From the NCBI GenBank assembly GCA_030248225.1, contig JASANE010026487.1, positions 1-64,000 on the forward strand: DNA of 64,000 nucleotides. Direction: 5' to 3'. This document shows, one piece after another, positions 49,856-58,937 of the stretch (position 1 is the stretch's first letter; each line of letters starts with the position of its first letter). Source of the DNA: Trileptium ribeirensis. Its lineage: Eukaryota > Nematoda > Enoplea > Enoplida > Thoracostomopsidae. The position numbers and the translations under genes were made by a program. The notes under the pieces were generated by a model. That model was not told where the DNA came from, did no database searches, and saw nothing but the letters and a program-made list of their open reading frames with translations.

Positions 49856-50775
49856 GTGGCAAGCGCGTATATTTTAATACAGTACAGGGTACTGTCGGTT
49901 GCGCCTATGTAGCGATATTATTATCACTAATTATTTACTTGTTCTTGTGTTGAATTTTGAATTAAGATACAGTGATGATTATGTATAATAGTTATGATGG
50001 TTGTAGCTGTTTGGAGTTTAGTTAATGACTTAGCTATGTTTTAGGGATTTTGTCATAGTTTAGACTACGTGTCGTTTGGCTTGTTCAAAATCGCTCGAGG
50101 ATGTTTATTGTTTTTTTTTTGCGACATAGAGTTTTTGCACCTAGCGTGGACTACGCTGAGATTAAGAGAAAATTCGAAGATTACAAGTGTTGGCGAAATG
50201 CGTTAGCTACAGTATTAGGAGTTTCAACCACACGGCGTGTAATTTTAAACGGTCTTTCTTCACAATTTCCATTGTTATAGAACTAATAGGCGTCGACTGA
50301 CGAGGAAAGGCGTAGCGATTTTATACCGTTTTTTCCTTTTCTCTCTCAGCTTAAAGCAATCTGCGAGTTACTCGAGTATAGTGTGGACATATAACGAGTT
50401 AGTTGTGTTACACTCGAAATCAATATGGATTTACTTGGAGGCCGACTGCGTTTTAACCGAGATGGTTCTTATCCGGTTGTTGCTATATGGTTATTGCGGT
50501 AGCACTGTTTATATTTTATTAGTTACCGACGATTACTAGCCAGTAGGCGCTAGTTAGCGAAGTCTTCGAAGCGAAGGCAACGAATTCTTTCGGATTGAAT
50601 TGTTATCGATTTACATTACTAGAAGTCTAAAGCGTGTTTATCAGCGCCAATAGCGACTGTAATTTTGGGATTTAAACTGCCTGTCAACATGATTCATCTA
50701 AGTAGCGGCTCAACTACGGTGCTGGTTCATTATGTAAAGAGTGGTTAATATGCTGAGGACTTTGCTATGGACACG
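49856..50775. other. No gene seen
   Basis: Normal base composition returns abruptly at 49856. No exon, LTR terminus or repeat was recognised. This stretch could belong to the 5' LTR of the downstream retrotransposon, but no matching 3' LTR is in the window to test it. Confidence 0.35.
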
Positions 50776-50778
50776 TAA

Positions 50779-51315
50779 TGCGGCGTTTACGTTATAAGTT
50801 GCCCGCCATGTGGAAGTTTTGTCCACGTACAGCCTGCCTAACACCGTTAACGATATAGTGTACAGAACACCAACACTGTATTCTAAGCAATTCTATATAG
50901 TGTTTCGGACACCATCAGCATTTATACATGGTGTCATAGACACCATTAACTTCTCGCTAACTTCGATGAAAGTCTTTTGAGAAGATGTCTTACGTTTTTT
51001 CCGTTGTATGGCGTTTGTACGGTTTAACTCCTGTCCGCACACTTCCTATGCAACGATTTCGACGGTATGGTTTATGGGTTACAATCAATTAGCGCAAATC
51101 ATTTGAAATTTCAGTTAGCTAGTTTTCCCGCCTTTTTAAATAAGTATTCAAACATAGGGTGTCGAAGACACCATAGTGTAATATACATGGTGTCAGCGAC
51201 ACCATAACTTGTGCTGCACTGTATGCTCGTCCGAGTACCATGCACCATAGTGTGGTCATGACCACACGTGGACAAATCTTCCACATGGCGGGCGTTTTAT
51301 AACGTAAACGCCGCA
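50779..51315. mobile_element. 537-bp MITE with ~49-bp terminal inverted repeats and TAA target duplication
   Basis: The left end TGCGGCGTTTACGTTATAA and the reverse complement of the right end agree over about 49 bp, with about four mismatches, through CCCGCCATGTGGAAG and TTTGTCCACG. TAA flanks both sides (50776-50778, 51316-51318). A 3-bp TWA-type duplication fits PIF/Harbinger-like elements, but no transposase is encoded and the terminal bases do not prove the superfamily. Inside are repeated small palindromes of the form GGTGTCNNNGACACC near 50930, 51157 and 51190, and TGTGGTCATGACCACA near 51250. Confidence 0.88.
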
Positions 51316-51853
51316 TAATATTCCCTTATACTAATTACCATTCGTTTGCGTATTATTTACGGGTCGTGTAATACGGCATTGATAAGATCACGAACTCGGA
51401 GTGCCACGGTTGTTTGTCTGTAAACCGAATTCTAAATAAAGTTTGTGGTATCAAACTCGGGTTCAGGTTTAGGTGGTTTTCCTTTTTATTGGTGACCCTT
51501 AACGGATACGTCATTCTGGACTGTCGTAAAAGATTGGCACTTCGGGTTTCTGGTAAATAAATGTTTGCGACCCTTCGGCTGTTATTGACGTATTGAAAAG
51601 AGCGTAATAAAGCTACATTGGTAAGCACTGAGCTCTTAAAGTCGCAGAAGAATCCCCGAAATAGTAAAATAGTAGACATTAGGAGTTATTATCAGCACTT
51701 CTCTGGTACGTCAGACCAGGAGCTCGCGCACCCCAGCTACTCGTACGTTATTTATTGGTGGCCTAATTTATATCTTTCGTGTGTTATAGTAGTGTCTGGG
51801 GGTCGGAGCGTCGCGTAAGCACGAAGCTACACCGCCGCAGAAAAAGATTAAGC

Positions 51854-51879
51854 TCCGACATGGTGGCCATGACGAGGCC
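51854..51879 (+). promoter_or_regulatory. Possible 5' LTR end and primer-binding site
   Basis: The sequence reads ...CCGACA then TGGTGGCCATGACGAGG. An LTR ending in CA followed at once by TGG, the complement of a tRNA 3' CCA, is the expected form, and it lies about 200 bp before the gag start. I cannot name the tRNA, and a near copy of the motif also occurs at 58469, so the assignment is tentative. Confidence 0.3.
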
Positions 51880-52004
51880 AATGCCAGTGCCGATCCTGTG
51901 AAGATCCAAGTGGTACGTTCGCCGGATTGGATTTGGTTCGTGGTTAGTGGTGATATTTCTTGACATTTTCATAGTGTTATTTTTGCGCGTTACAGCACGG
52001 ATTG

Positions 52005-52010
52005 GTAAGT
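52005..52010 (+). promoter_or_regulatory. Candidate splice donor in the leader
   Basis: GGATTG followed by GTAAGTAG, a strong eukaryotic 5' splice site, 54 bp before the gag ATG. Paired with the acceptor at 58791-58792 it would remove gag-pol and bring the cap close to ORF3. Inference from sequence only. Confidence 0.35.
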
Positions 52011-52058
52011 AGTCTGGCTGTGATCGGCGAAGTTTTGTAGGAAAAAAACTGTTATATC

Positions 52059-53249
52059 ATGGACGATACAGCGGCCTTAACGCCTGGAGACGATACCACG
52101 CAGTGGACGATAGGAATAGACAACACAAGTACGCCAGTACCAACAGCTACGGACAGTGGCACTACCTCCATGAGTGGTACTACGTTAGAAGCGACCTTGC
52201 GTAGGGTAGAGGTAAACTTACTTGATACTAATCGTAGATATGAGGAGATGACTGACTTGGTACGTGATAGCGTACGCGACTCTAGTCGTCAATATGATAA
52301 AATTATGGTAGATACAATGGAGCGCGAACGCAAATTTCAAAATTTTGTGGTACGACAAAATAATGATTTACAAGAACAAATAAGGCGGCAGAACGACAAT
52401 ATACAGGTGCAAATGGATGAGATGCGGGGTAATCTTAATCAGTTGCGAGATCTTATAAGTATGGATCCGGTAGCGACTCCGGCTTCTGATGTCGGAATAG
52501 ACGACTCAGTGTATATGGATGCTACTGTGGTAGAAGCACAAACTAGACCAAAAGCAAGATTTGAGGTTGAGCCTACGGTGCCGTCATTAGATACAATTAG
52601 GGCTGCGCCACCACAGGTGTCGGTACCATTACCTGCCGTGTCGAGTTCGAATGACGCTGCATTTGTCCCTAATAGGATTTCGTCGGCACCGGTAGTTGTA
52701 TCTACGAGTGTACATGTGTCAGCTCCGATCATAACGGTTCCAGCTTCGGTAACTGTAGTTTCGGCTAGTGTTAAGACGGTACCAACTAGTACTACTTCGG
52801 CCGGGTGTACACATTGTTCGTGTACTCACGCTGTGGCGTCTGCACCTACATCAGCGTCTGTAACGGCGACTGCTCCTGCCATGCCACCAATTGTAGTTAA
52901 CGTGCCACCCCCGAAAGAACCAGTTAATATCGAAAGGTACGATGGTACGACGGACTTCGCCACGTATTTGCGTAGGTTAGAAACTGAGTTTGAATTGGCA
53001 GGTGTGGAAAAGTCTAGTGATAAATTTCGTACACTGCGTAAGAAATTAACGGATGCTGTTCGCAGTTTTATTGAATTAGTAATGACGGGTCCCGAAGCGC
53101 CGGAGACATACGAAGACCTAGTGTATGAGCTGCATGAACGATTTGCAGAAAGTAGAGAATTCGTAGACGAAGTTCAGAGGTTCCAGCAAATGAGTCAAAA
53201 AAGCTCTGTAGCAGATTTCGCTGATGAATTAGAATTTACAGTGGCGTAA
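52059..53249 (+). CDS. gag: gag, N-terminal part: coiled coil and capsid-like core (ends at a frameshift)
   Basis: Structural protein that would package element RNA. The ATG at 52059 is the first good start after the leader. Residues ~45-130 are a long charged coiled coil rich in Arg/Gln/Glu (NRRYEEMTDLV...QEQIRRQNDNIQVQMDEM). Residues ~145-285 are a Thr/Val/Pro/Ser-rich linker. From ~288 (PVNIERYDGTTDFATYLRRL) starts the retrotransposon gag capsid-like domain, continuing with a helical FVDEVQRFQQM segment. The frame then ends in an early TAA at 53247. The homologous sequence goes on in the +1 frame from about 53239, so a small indel near 53236-53240 broke the gene inside the capsid domain. 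The position is not that of a gag-pol recoding site. Confidence 0.88.
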   Translation: MDDTAALTPGDDTTQWTIGIDNTSTPVPTATDSGTTSMSGTTLEATLRRVEVNLLDTNRRYEEMTDLVRDSVRDSSRQYDKIMVDTMERERKFQNFVVRQNNDLQEQIRRQNDNIQVQMDEMRGNLNQLRDLISMDPVATPASDVGIDDSVYMDATVVEAQTRPKARFEVEPTVPSLDTIRAAPPQVSVPLPAVSSSNDAAFVPNRISSAPVVVSTSVHVSAPIITVPASVTVVSASVKTVPTSTTSAGCTHCSCTHAVASAPTSASVTATAPAMPPIVVNVPPPKEPVNIERYDGTTDFATYLRRLETEFELAGVEKSSDKFRTLRKKLTDAVRSFIELVMTGPEAPETYEDLVYELHERFAESREFVDEVQRFQQMSQKSSVADFADELEFTVA

Positions 53250-53802
53250 ACGAATTGTTCCGTTGGAACTCGGTGATAGACACGCCGCTAATCTATTGCG
53301 CAATACGTTTTTGCGAGGAATACGACGTGGATTACGTTCACGCCTGATCCATGGTGATCAATGGTCCTTCTATGAGCTGAAACGCCGAGCGGTACAAATT
53401 GAGCGTACAGAAAAATTATTAGCGGGACCCGAGGACGATGGGGTTTCGCCACGACTCACAAATAGATCGGTTCCTCAACGGTCGTGGAGACCAAGTCCAA
53501 ATGCTAATACTAATCATGCAGTAGCACCACGAAGGAACGATAGTCGGCAGGCTCCAATGCGCATGAGTAGCGGAAACCAAAGCAATGACGTGAGAAACGC
53601 CCGCGTTGTGGAACGAACTTCTGCGTCCTCAGTTGTGTGTTATGACTGTGGTGCCACAGGGCACGTCCGCGCGCGATGTCCATATCGAGACGCACGCCTT
53701 CGTCAACAAGAACATGGTGTAGTGAGAGAAGCTATTGCGCGATCGTCGCCTATGCAACGCTTGCCAAATAATACTGAGCCCACAACACCTAAAGAACTGT
53801 AG
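53239..53802 (+). CDS. gag: gag, C-terminal part: end of capsid and first zinc knuckle (ends at TAG)
   Basis: Continues the capsid domain in the frame used by pol (QWRKRIVPLELGDRHAANLL, then a LRGIRRGLRSRL block), followed by a basic, Ser/Asn-rich stretch and a CCHC zinc knuckle, CYDCGATGHVRARC, of the C-x2-C-x4-H-x4-C type used for RNA packaging. A TAG at 53800-53802 stops the frame. Immediately after it, still in frame, comes a second knuckle CYLCGKPGHFARDC (about 53806-53850). A stop between two knuckles is not a normal gag-pol boundary and is best read as a nonsense mutation of a sense codon. There is no start codon of its own. Confidence 0.85.
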   Translation, partial: QWRKRIVPLELGDRHAANLLRNTFLRGIRRGLRSRLIHGDQWSFYELKRRAVQIERTEKLLAGPEDDGVSPRLTNRSVPQRSWRPSPNANTNHAVAPRRNDSRQAPMRMSSGNQSNDVRNARVVERTSASSVVCYDCGATGHVRARCPYRDARLRQQEHGVVREAIARSSPMQRLPNNTEPTTPKEL

Positions 53803-56800
53803 AAGTGTTACTTATGTGGTAAACCAGGTCACTTTGCTCGTGATTGTCGTCAGCGATCTGTGAACGTAGAGAAACAATTAACTGGAGATAATAGGCGCCG
53901 GTCGGAATCTAGAGCCGTACAATCTGTAGCTTTAGAGGCTTTAGCTCGTCAGATGAATGATGTAGAGCGTCGCATGGCCGGACAAATGCGCGACATTCTT
54001 TCTCATCTGAAACCAGATAGAAAAGTGGATGGGTCTGAAATCTCGCATTCACCATCACGAGTAGTGTTGCCCAAGAATTCACGTCATCAAGTACTGGTAG
54101 AAAAGGTTCCTGAACGAGCCTTCGAAGAAAATTCGGAACCGCAAAATGATGGGCAAGTCTCGATAGCACAGGTAGAGATGTTAGCGCGTCCTACCAAATC
54201 GTGTTTTTATGTTGACGTGCAAATTGATTCGTATAAGTTACGGGGACTGGTGGATACTGGAGCCCAAATGACGATCATGCTCCAAGAAGTTTATGAGGAA
54301 AATTTTAATCGGTATAAGTTGAACTCCGAAGTGATCCAGGTATTTGCTTTCGATGGTTCCCCAGCTAGTAAGACCCTGGGATGGTTCCAAGCATTGGTAC
54401 ATTTCGGAGAGCAGTCCCAGTATGTGCAAATTCACGTGATACCGGATATGCAAGTTGCGGTTGTCATCGGTGATGACATGATACGGAAATTCCAAACCAT
54501 AATCGATTACCAGAAAATGCGAATCCTGGTCGGTGATAAATTAGTAAGGTCTTGGTCTTTGGTCCAACGTAAAGAAACAACGTCTGCGGAGACTGGTACA
54601 GGAAAAGTAATCAAGTCTGGAAAGCTAACTGAAGTTCCAGTGGGTGCTTTTCATGTTTGCAGGGTATCTGTGGATACCGAAATTCCACCGGAAAGCACGA
54701 AGTTGGTACCGTGTAACATTAGTACGACCAATTATAATGGGCAAAGTGTCATGGTAGAGTCCGATATAGAGATGCGATTCCAGCGACCTATACTTTGTCC
54801 GAATGCGGTAGTTAAAGTACAAGAGGGTATGGCTTGGGTACCAGTTACCAATTTAGAACAGCGGTCGTATAAGGTAAAAGTTGATGACGTGATGTCACAC
54901 GTTACAGAAATTGTGGATACTGTTGCTGTCACGTCGACGGAAAAACCAGCGATGACTGATGTCGATTATTCTAAGGCCGTTACCAATAAGATCCAGATTG
55001 GGGCGAAAGAAGCTAAACGTTTATATAGGGTGTTAGCAGCGGAAATAACGTTAGATAAAGAAGCGAAATTACCAGAGGTTGTGTTCCTACAGGAAGCGGT
55101 TGCTACCGAGACCGAAAAACGAATTTTAGCGCGGTTGTTAGAACGCAACAGCGATGTTTCCGGGAGTTCCACAACACCTTTGAGTCGAACGCATGTTTTG
55201 CGACATCCTATCGATACTGGAGATACCAAACCTATACAGCAACGAATGCGACGTGCACCTTATGTGCATCGTGAAGAAATTTCTAAGCAAGTCCAGGCTA
55301 TGCTGGACGATGATGCGATTCAACCATCGATGAGTCCTTGGGCGTCTCCTGTTGTTCTCGTTAAGAAAAAGACTGGTGATATGCGATTTTGTATCGGTTA
55401 TCGTATGTTGAACGATGTACCGAAGAAGGACAGCTTTCCTCTTCCACGAATTGATGATACCTTAAATGCCCTTAAAGGTGCTAAGTATTTCACAACATTG
55501 GATTTGAAATCTGGTTATTGGCAAGTAGAAATGGAACCTGAGGATGTTGAGAAAACCGCTTTCATTTGTCATGAAGGTCTATTCGAATTCAAGGTAATGC
55601 CTTTTGGATTGACTAATGCGCCTGCTACGTTTCAAAGGATGATGCAAATCGTCTTGTCAGGTTACTTATTGGAATTTTGCCTGTGTTACATTGATGATGT
55701 TATCGTGTTCTCGCCAACGTTCGAAGAGCATCTGTGGGATATCCAATGCGTGTTTAATCGTCTTCGGGATGCAGGGTTATTGATCAAAGGAAAAAAATGT
55801 GATTTCGTAAGGCGCGAGGTACTGTTCTTAGGTCATGTAGTATCGGAAAATGGAATAGCGAAAGTCCAAAAGATTCTGGAGTGTGAAAGACCCCAAAACG
55901 TTACGGAAGTACGTTCATTCTTAGGGTTGACCGGTTATTACCGTCAATTCATCGAAGGTTATAGTCTCATCGCTGCTCCGTTGCATGGACTGACAAAAGG
56001 ACCAAGTAAATTTAATTCGGTAGAGTCTCGTTGGACGGAACAGTGCCAAGTAGCCTCTGATAAACTAAAGGTTGCACTGACTACAGCGCCTATATTAGCG
56101 TACCCGAATCCAGTGAAGCCATTTAGGTTATACACCGATGCTAGTAACGAAGGTGTTGGGTTTATTTTGACACAATGTGGCGAAGATGGAAAGGAACGAG
56201 TGATTCATTATGGTGGTAGAAAATTCCATGATGCTGAAACAAGATATAGCGTGACAGAAAAAGAATGCTTGGCCGTAGTACGGGCTATGGTGCAATTTCG
56301 GCCATATTTGTTGGGTAGTTTTACCACGATTGTCACGGATCACGCTCCCTTAGTACAGATTCTAATGAAAACTCGTTCTATCGATTTGTTGACACCACGT
56401 CTGTTGCGTTTTGTAACGAGAATCCAAGAATTTGATTACGAAGTGGTGTACAAACCTGGAAGACAGCATCTTAATGCTGATGCAATGTCGCGTCCACCGA
56501 TTTTGAAATCTTTGCCGAATAGAGAACCAGTTGATAATTTGGAAGTAGATCAGGGGCCGGATAAAGAATATCCTAACGAAGCGTTAGTGAAACGAGAAGC
56601 TAATCTCTTAAAGATTGTGGGCTTAGTTACGCAAAGCCCTAACGCAGTGATTGACGAAAACGATGAAGCGAATGATCCACAACCTGGTCCTAGTGGAATG
56701 CAGGTAGATGTTCCGGTAGTGGAACGTGATCTGAATGACTATTTTTCCCTAGATCCGCCATGGGAAGCGGATGAAATCCGACGTGCACAATCTTTGGATC

Positions 56801-57366
56801 CGTTTACCAGGGGAATGGTTCGTTTTCTTGAAGATCAAGAATTGGATCCCGAGTTAGCGGAGGATTTGCAACGACAGATTTTGTTGCAGGAAGATAGGTT
56901 CCACGTCCGATATGGTGTTTTGTACTACGTAAGCCGAAAACGTAGACCTGTTCGCGCAGAAGCGTGTGAATTTCGTTTGGTGCTACCGGAAGAATTTCGA
57001 GTAGTTGTGATGGAACAGGCTCACACGACTAGATATGCAGGTCATGTCGGATACAATCGAGCGTTGGCTAAGCTCGAACGGAAGTTTTATTGGGTCACAA
57101 TGAAAAAAGACCTCGAAGCGTTTATTAACGCATGTGTACCATGTGCTCTGTTTAAACCTGGTCCTAATCGTCGTGGACCGTTACAACCAATACCCGCGAT
57201 GGCACCATTTCATATGGTAGGCGTAGACGTGATAGGTCCGTTACCTGTCACACGATCTGGAAACAAATATATGGTGAACTTTATTGATTATTTCACGAAG
57301 TGGCCAGAAGCTTTTGCCACACCTGATCAAACTGCTAGGACCATTGTCGACTTATTATTGAAATAG
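53803..57366 (+). CDS. pol: pol: second gag knuckle, protease, reverse transcriptase, RNase H, integrase N-half (ends at TAG)
   Basis: An enzyme polyprotein, open from the TAG at 53802 to a TAG at 57364-57366. In order: zinc knuckle at the start; aspartic protease with RGLVDTGAQMTIML (DTGA at 54253-54264); RT with FCIGYRMLND (about 55390), LDLKSGYWQV (about 55500), FGLTNAPATFQ and the catalytic YIDD (55687-55698); RNase H with YTDASNEG (about 56131), TEKECLAVV, VTDHAPL and NADAMS; integrase zinc finger H-x3-H...C-x2-C (57021-57144); first catalytic Asp of integrase at 57226. The gag knuckle in this frame indicates gag and pol were one continuous frame with no recoding signal. The RT block has G where the family has D (FCVDYR), a likely decay mutation outside the active site. 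Confidence 0.93.
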   Translation, partial: KCYLCGKPGHFARDCRQRSVNVEKQLTGDNRRRSESRAVQSVALEALARQMNDVERRMAGQMRDILSHLKPDRKVDGSEISHSPSRVVLPKNSRHQVLVEKVPERAFEENSEPQNDGQVSIAQVEMLARPTKSCFYVDVQIDSYKLRGLVDTGAQMTIMLQEVYEENFNRYKLNSEVIQVFAFDGSPASKTLGWFQALVHFGEQSQYVQIHVIPDMQVAVVIGDDMIRKFQTIIDYQKMRILVGDKLVRSWSLVQRKETTSAETGTGKVIKSGKLTEVPVGAFHVCRVSVDTEIPPESTKLVPCNISTTNYNGQSVMVESDIEMRFQRPILCPNAVVKVQEGMAWVPVTNLEQRSYKVKVDDVMSHVTEIVDTVAVTSTEKPAMTDVDYSKAVTNKIQIGAKEAKRLYRVLAAEITLDKEAKLPEVVFLQEAVATETEKRILARLLERNSDVSGSSTTPLSRTHVLRHPIDTGDTKPIQQRMRRAPYVHREEISKQVQAMLDDDAIQPSMSPWASPVVLVKKKTGDMRFCIGYRMLNDVPKKDSFPLPRIDDTLNALKGAKYFTTLDLKSGYWQVEMEPEDVEKTAFICHEGLFEFKVMPFGLTNAPATFQRMMQIVLSGYLLEFCLCYIDDVIVFSPTFEEHLWDIQCVFNRLRDAGLLIKGKKCDFVRREVLFLGHVVSENGIAKVQKILECERPQNVTEVRSFLGLTGYYRQFIEGYSLIAAPLHGLTKGPSKFNSVESRWTEQCQVASDKLKVALTTAPILAYPNPVKPFRLYTDASNEGVGFILTQCGEDGKERVIHYGGRKFHDAETRYSVTEKECLAVVRAMVQFRPYLLGSFTTIVTDHAPLVQILMKTRSIDLLTPRLLRFVTRIQEFDYEVVYKPGRQHLNADAMSRPPILKSLPNREPVDNLEVDQGPDKEYPNEALVKREANLLKIVGLVTQSPNAVIDENDEANDPQPGPSGMQVDVPVVERDLNDYFSLDPPWEADEIRRAQSLDPFTRGMVRFLEDQELDPELAEDLQRQILLQEDRFHVRYGVLYYVSRKRRPVRAEACEFRLVLPEEFRVVVMEQAHTTRYAGHVGYNRALAKLERKFYWVTMKKDLEAFINACVPCALFKPGPNRRGPLQPIPAMAPFHMVGVDVIGPLPVTRSGNKYMVNFIDYFTKWPEAFATPDQTARTIVDLLLK

Positions 57367-58254
57367 ATAGTGCCCCGACACGGAGTACCGCGTGTCATTT
57401 TGTCTGACCAAGGACCAGCCTTCACGTCCGAATTATTCACGTCTGAAGCCGCCAAACTAGGAAGCCGAACAGTGTTTGCTACACCGTATCATCATCAGTG
57501 TAATGGTTTGGTGGAACGATGGAACCAAACGTTGATGGCCATGATTAAACCACTGACTGAATTGGAACCAAATAATTGGGATTCGTACGTCGATAGCGCA
57601 CTTTTTGCGTACCGAACTACGGTACACATGTCAACGGGTCAAACCCCGTTTTTCCTGATGCATGGTCGTGATCCGGACTTACCTGGAGAAAACCCGTTGT
57701 TGTCCGTAACGGAAGGCGGAAGTCCAGACCAACATGTACAAAAATTGTTGGATACGTTGACTAGCACTTGGAAAGAAGCTAGTAAGTCCGTACGCTTGGC
57801 TCAAGGCGCCTATAAGCGATATTTCGATCGAAGAGCGCGCATTCGTGACTTTTTGCCTGGAGATGTAGTGTTAATGCGAAGGCCGGAGAAAATCGATTCT
57901 CGTAGGATCACCAACAAATTTCATCCGAATTTCGAGCGACTATATCGAGTAGTCAAGGTACAAGGTCCTAATCTGGAGGTAATACGATTAGGTGATGCGC
58001 GACGTAAAAGTAAGATGTATAATAAGAGTTTGTTTAAACATTTTGGTGGTGAGCCGCGCGATTATTTGGAGTATGAGCAACGCTTACGCGCGATTGAAAT
58101 CGATAGCGAAGAAATCGATTGGTTTTGCGGAGAATGTGGGCAGAGTTACGAAGAGGACCTCCGCGTAGGTGAAGATGACGTCAACTGGGTCGAATGTGAC
58201 TCTTGCCTCGAATGGTACCATTTTCGATGTGTAAAATTGGAAAAAGAGCCTTAA
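57367..58254 (+). CDS. pol: pol: integrase C-half and start of PHD finger (ends at TAA)
   Basis: Same frame as the preceding pol block, separated from it by one TAG that replaces a residue normally Glu in this integrase region (inference). It carries HGVPRVILSDQGPAF with the second catalytic Asp at 57406 and GLVERWNQT with the catalytic Glu at 57514. The spacings are 60 and 36 residues from one catalytic residue to the next, a DD35E arrangement. Then come a YRTTVHMSTGQTPF block, a GDVVLMRRPEK block and a divergent GPY/F-like module (FERLYRVVKV). The C-terminal ~60 residues begin a PHD finger: CGEC, CDSC and HFRC pairs. A TAA at 58252-58254 interrupts before the last pair. Confidence 0.9.
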   Translation: MVPRHGVPRVILSDQGPAFTSELFTSEAAKLGSRTVFATPYHHQCNGLVERWNQTLMAMIKPLTELEPNNWDSYVDSALFAYRTTVHMSTGQTPFFLMHGRDPDLPGENPLLSVTEGGSPDQHVQKLLDTLTSTWKEASKSVRLAQGAYKRYFDRRARIRDFLPGDVVLMRRPEKIDSRRITNKFHPNFERLYRVVKVQGPNLEVIRLGDARRKSKMYNKSLFKHFGGEPRDYLEYEQRLRAIEIDSEEIDWFCGECGQSYEEDLRVGEDDVNWVECDSCLEWYHFRCVKLEKEP

Positions 58255-58302
58255 ACGACGTTGTGGTATTGTCCGGCCTGTGTACAGCGGTTATGTACAT
58301 AA
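58120..58302 (+). other. PHD finger at the integrase C-terminus (broken by one stop)
   Basis: The cysteine/histidine ladder is complete if the TAA at 58252 is ignored: CGEC (58126), CDSC (about 58198), HFRC (about 58222) and, after the stop, WYCPAC (about 58264-58281), then a final TAA at 58300-58302. The CxxC / CxxC / HxxC / CxxC order with NWVECDSCLEWYHFRC is the classic PHD signature, a reader of histone H3 tails. In this position it could steer integration to particular chromatin, as chromodomains do in chromoviruses (inference). Confidence 0.88.
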
Positions 58303-58937
58303 ACAGTAAATACTATATAATTGTGGATACTTCTTATTCTATCTTTCTATTTTCCGGTATTGAATGAAGCATGCCAAAGTTAGAAGGCGCGTGTGGTATA
58401 GTCTTCGATGGCGATGAAGCAATGTTTTCGTTAGTTCGATGGTCGCCAATGCTGGCCCATTAGAAAGATCCGAGATGGTGGCCATGTGCACGTGAACAGG
58501 TAAATTAATTTGCCTTTACTTCTTGTTCTGTCGTTTCTACTGTCAAGCGGAGTGGACAATGAATAACGCAATGCTGATTGTGGATCGATAGTGTTATAGT
58601 GACGAGTCAACGTCTGATAGAGATCTATAGCCGAGAACGCCCATGAGAACTTTGCGAATTCCTCGAAGGAATGGAGAATGGAAGGTGCGCGTTACAGAGG
58701 TGGAGTACTAGTTATTGTGAATCCGGCATGGTGGCTTTCGAATGGTGTGCTTTATAAACTGTTATAAACAATTATTGCATTTTAGATTTCAGGCGATCGT
58801 TATATACCGACGGCTACTTAAACAGCGATACGGTGTGTAATCAATAACAATAATAACAATTGTCATCATATTTTGCGTTATTCATCGACCTATTCTACAA
58901 CATTTTCGACAACTCCAACGTCACTACAATTACTGAA
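58303..58937 (+). promoter_or_regulatory. pol-ORF3 gap with duplicated leader motifs and a splice acceptor
   Basis: 635 bp without an ORF. It repeats leader sequence: TCCGAGATGGTGGCCATG at 58469 against TCCGACATGGTGGCCATG at 51854; TGCGCGTTACAG at 58686 against 51984; a third, shorter copy TCCGGCATGGTGGC at 58722. A candidate donor AACAG/GTAAAT lies at 58498. The pyrimidine-rich acceptor TTTTAGATTTCAG ends at 58792. This may be a second promoter or leader acquired with ORF3. Confidence 0.45.

Noticed and set aside
53239..53262. A programmed gag-pol frameshift at 53240
   Set aside because: The shift lies inside the capsid domain, not after the zinc knuckles, and the knuckles are already in the pol frame. 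It is an inactivating indel.
53800..58254. An alternative genetic code (TAA/TAG read as glutamate)
   Set aside because: The SPATS2-like exons show no in-frame TAA or TAG, the element also has frameshifts, and the host gene is animal-type. Ordinary decay explains the stops.
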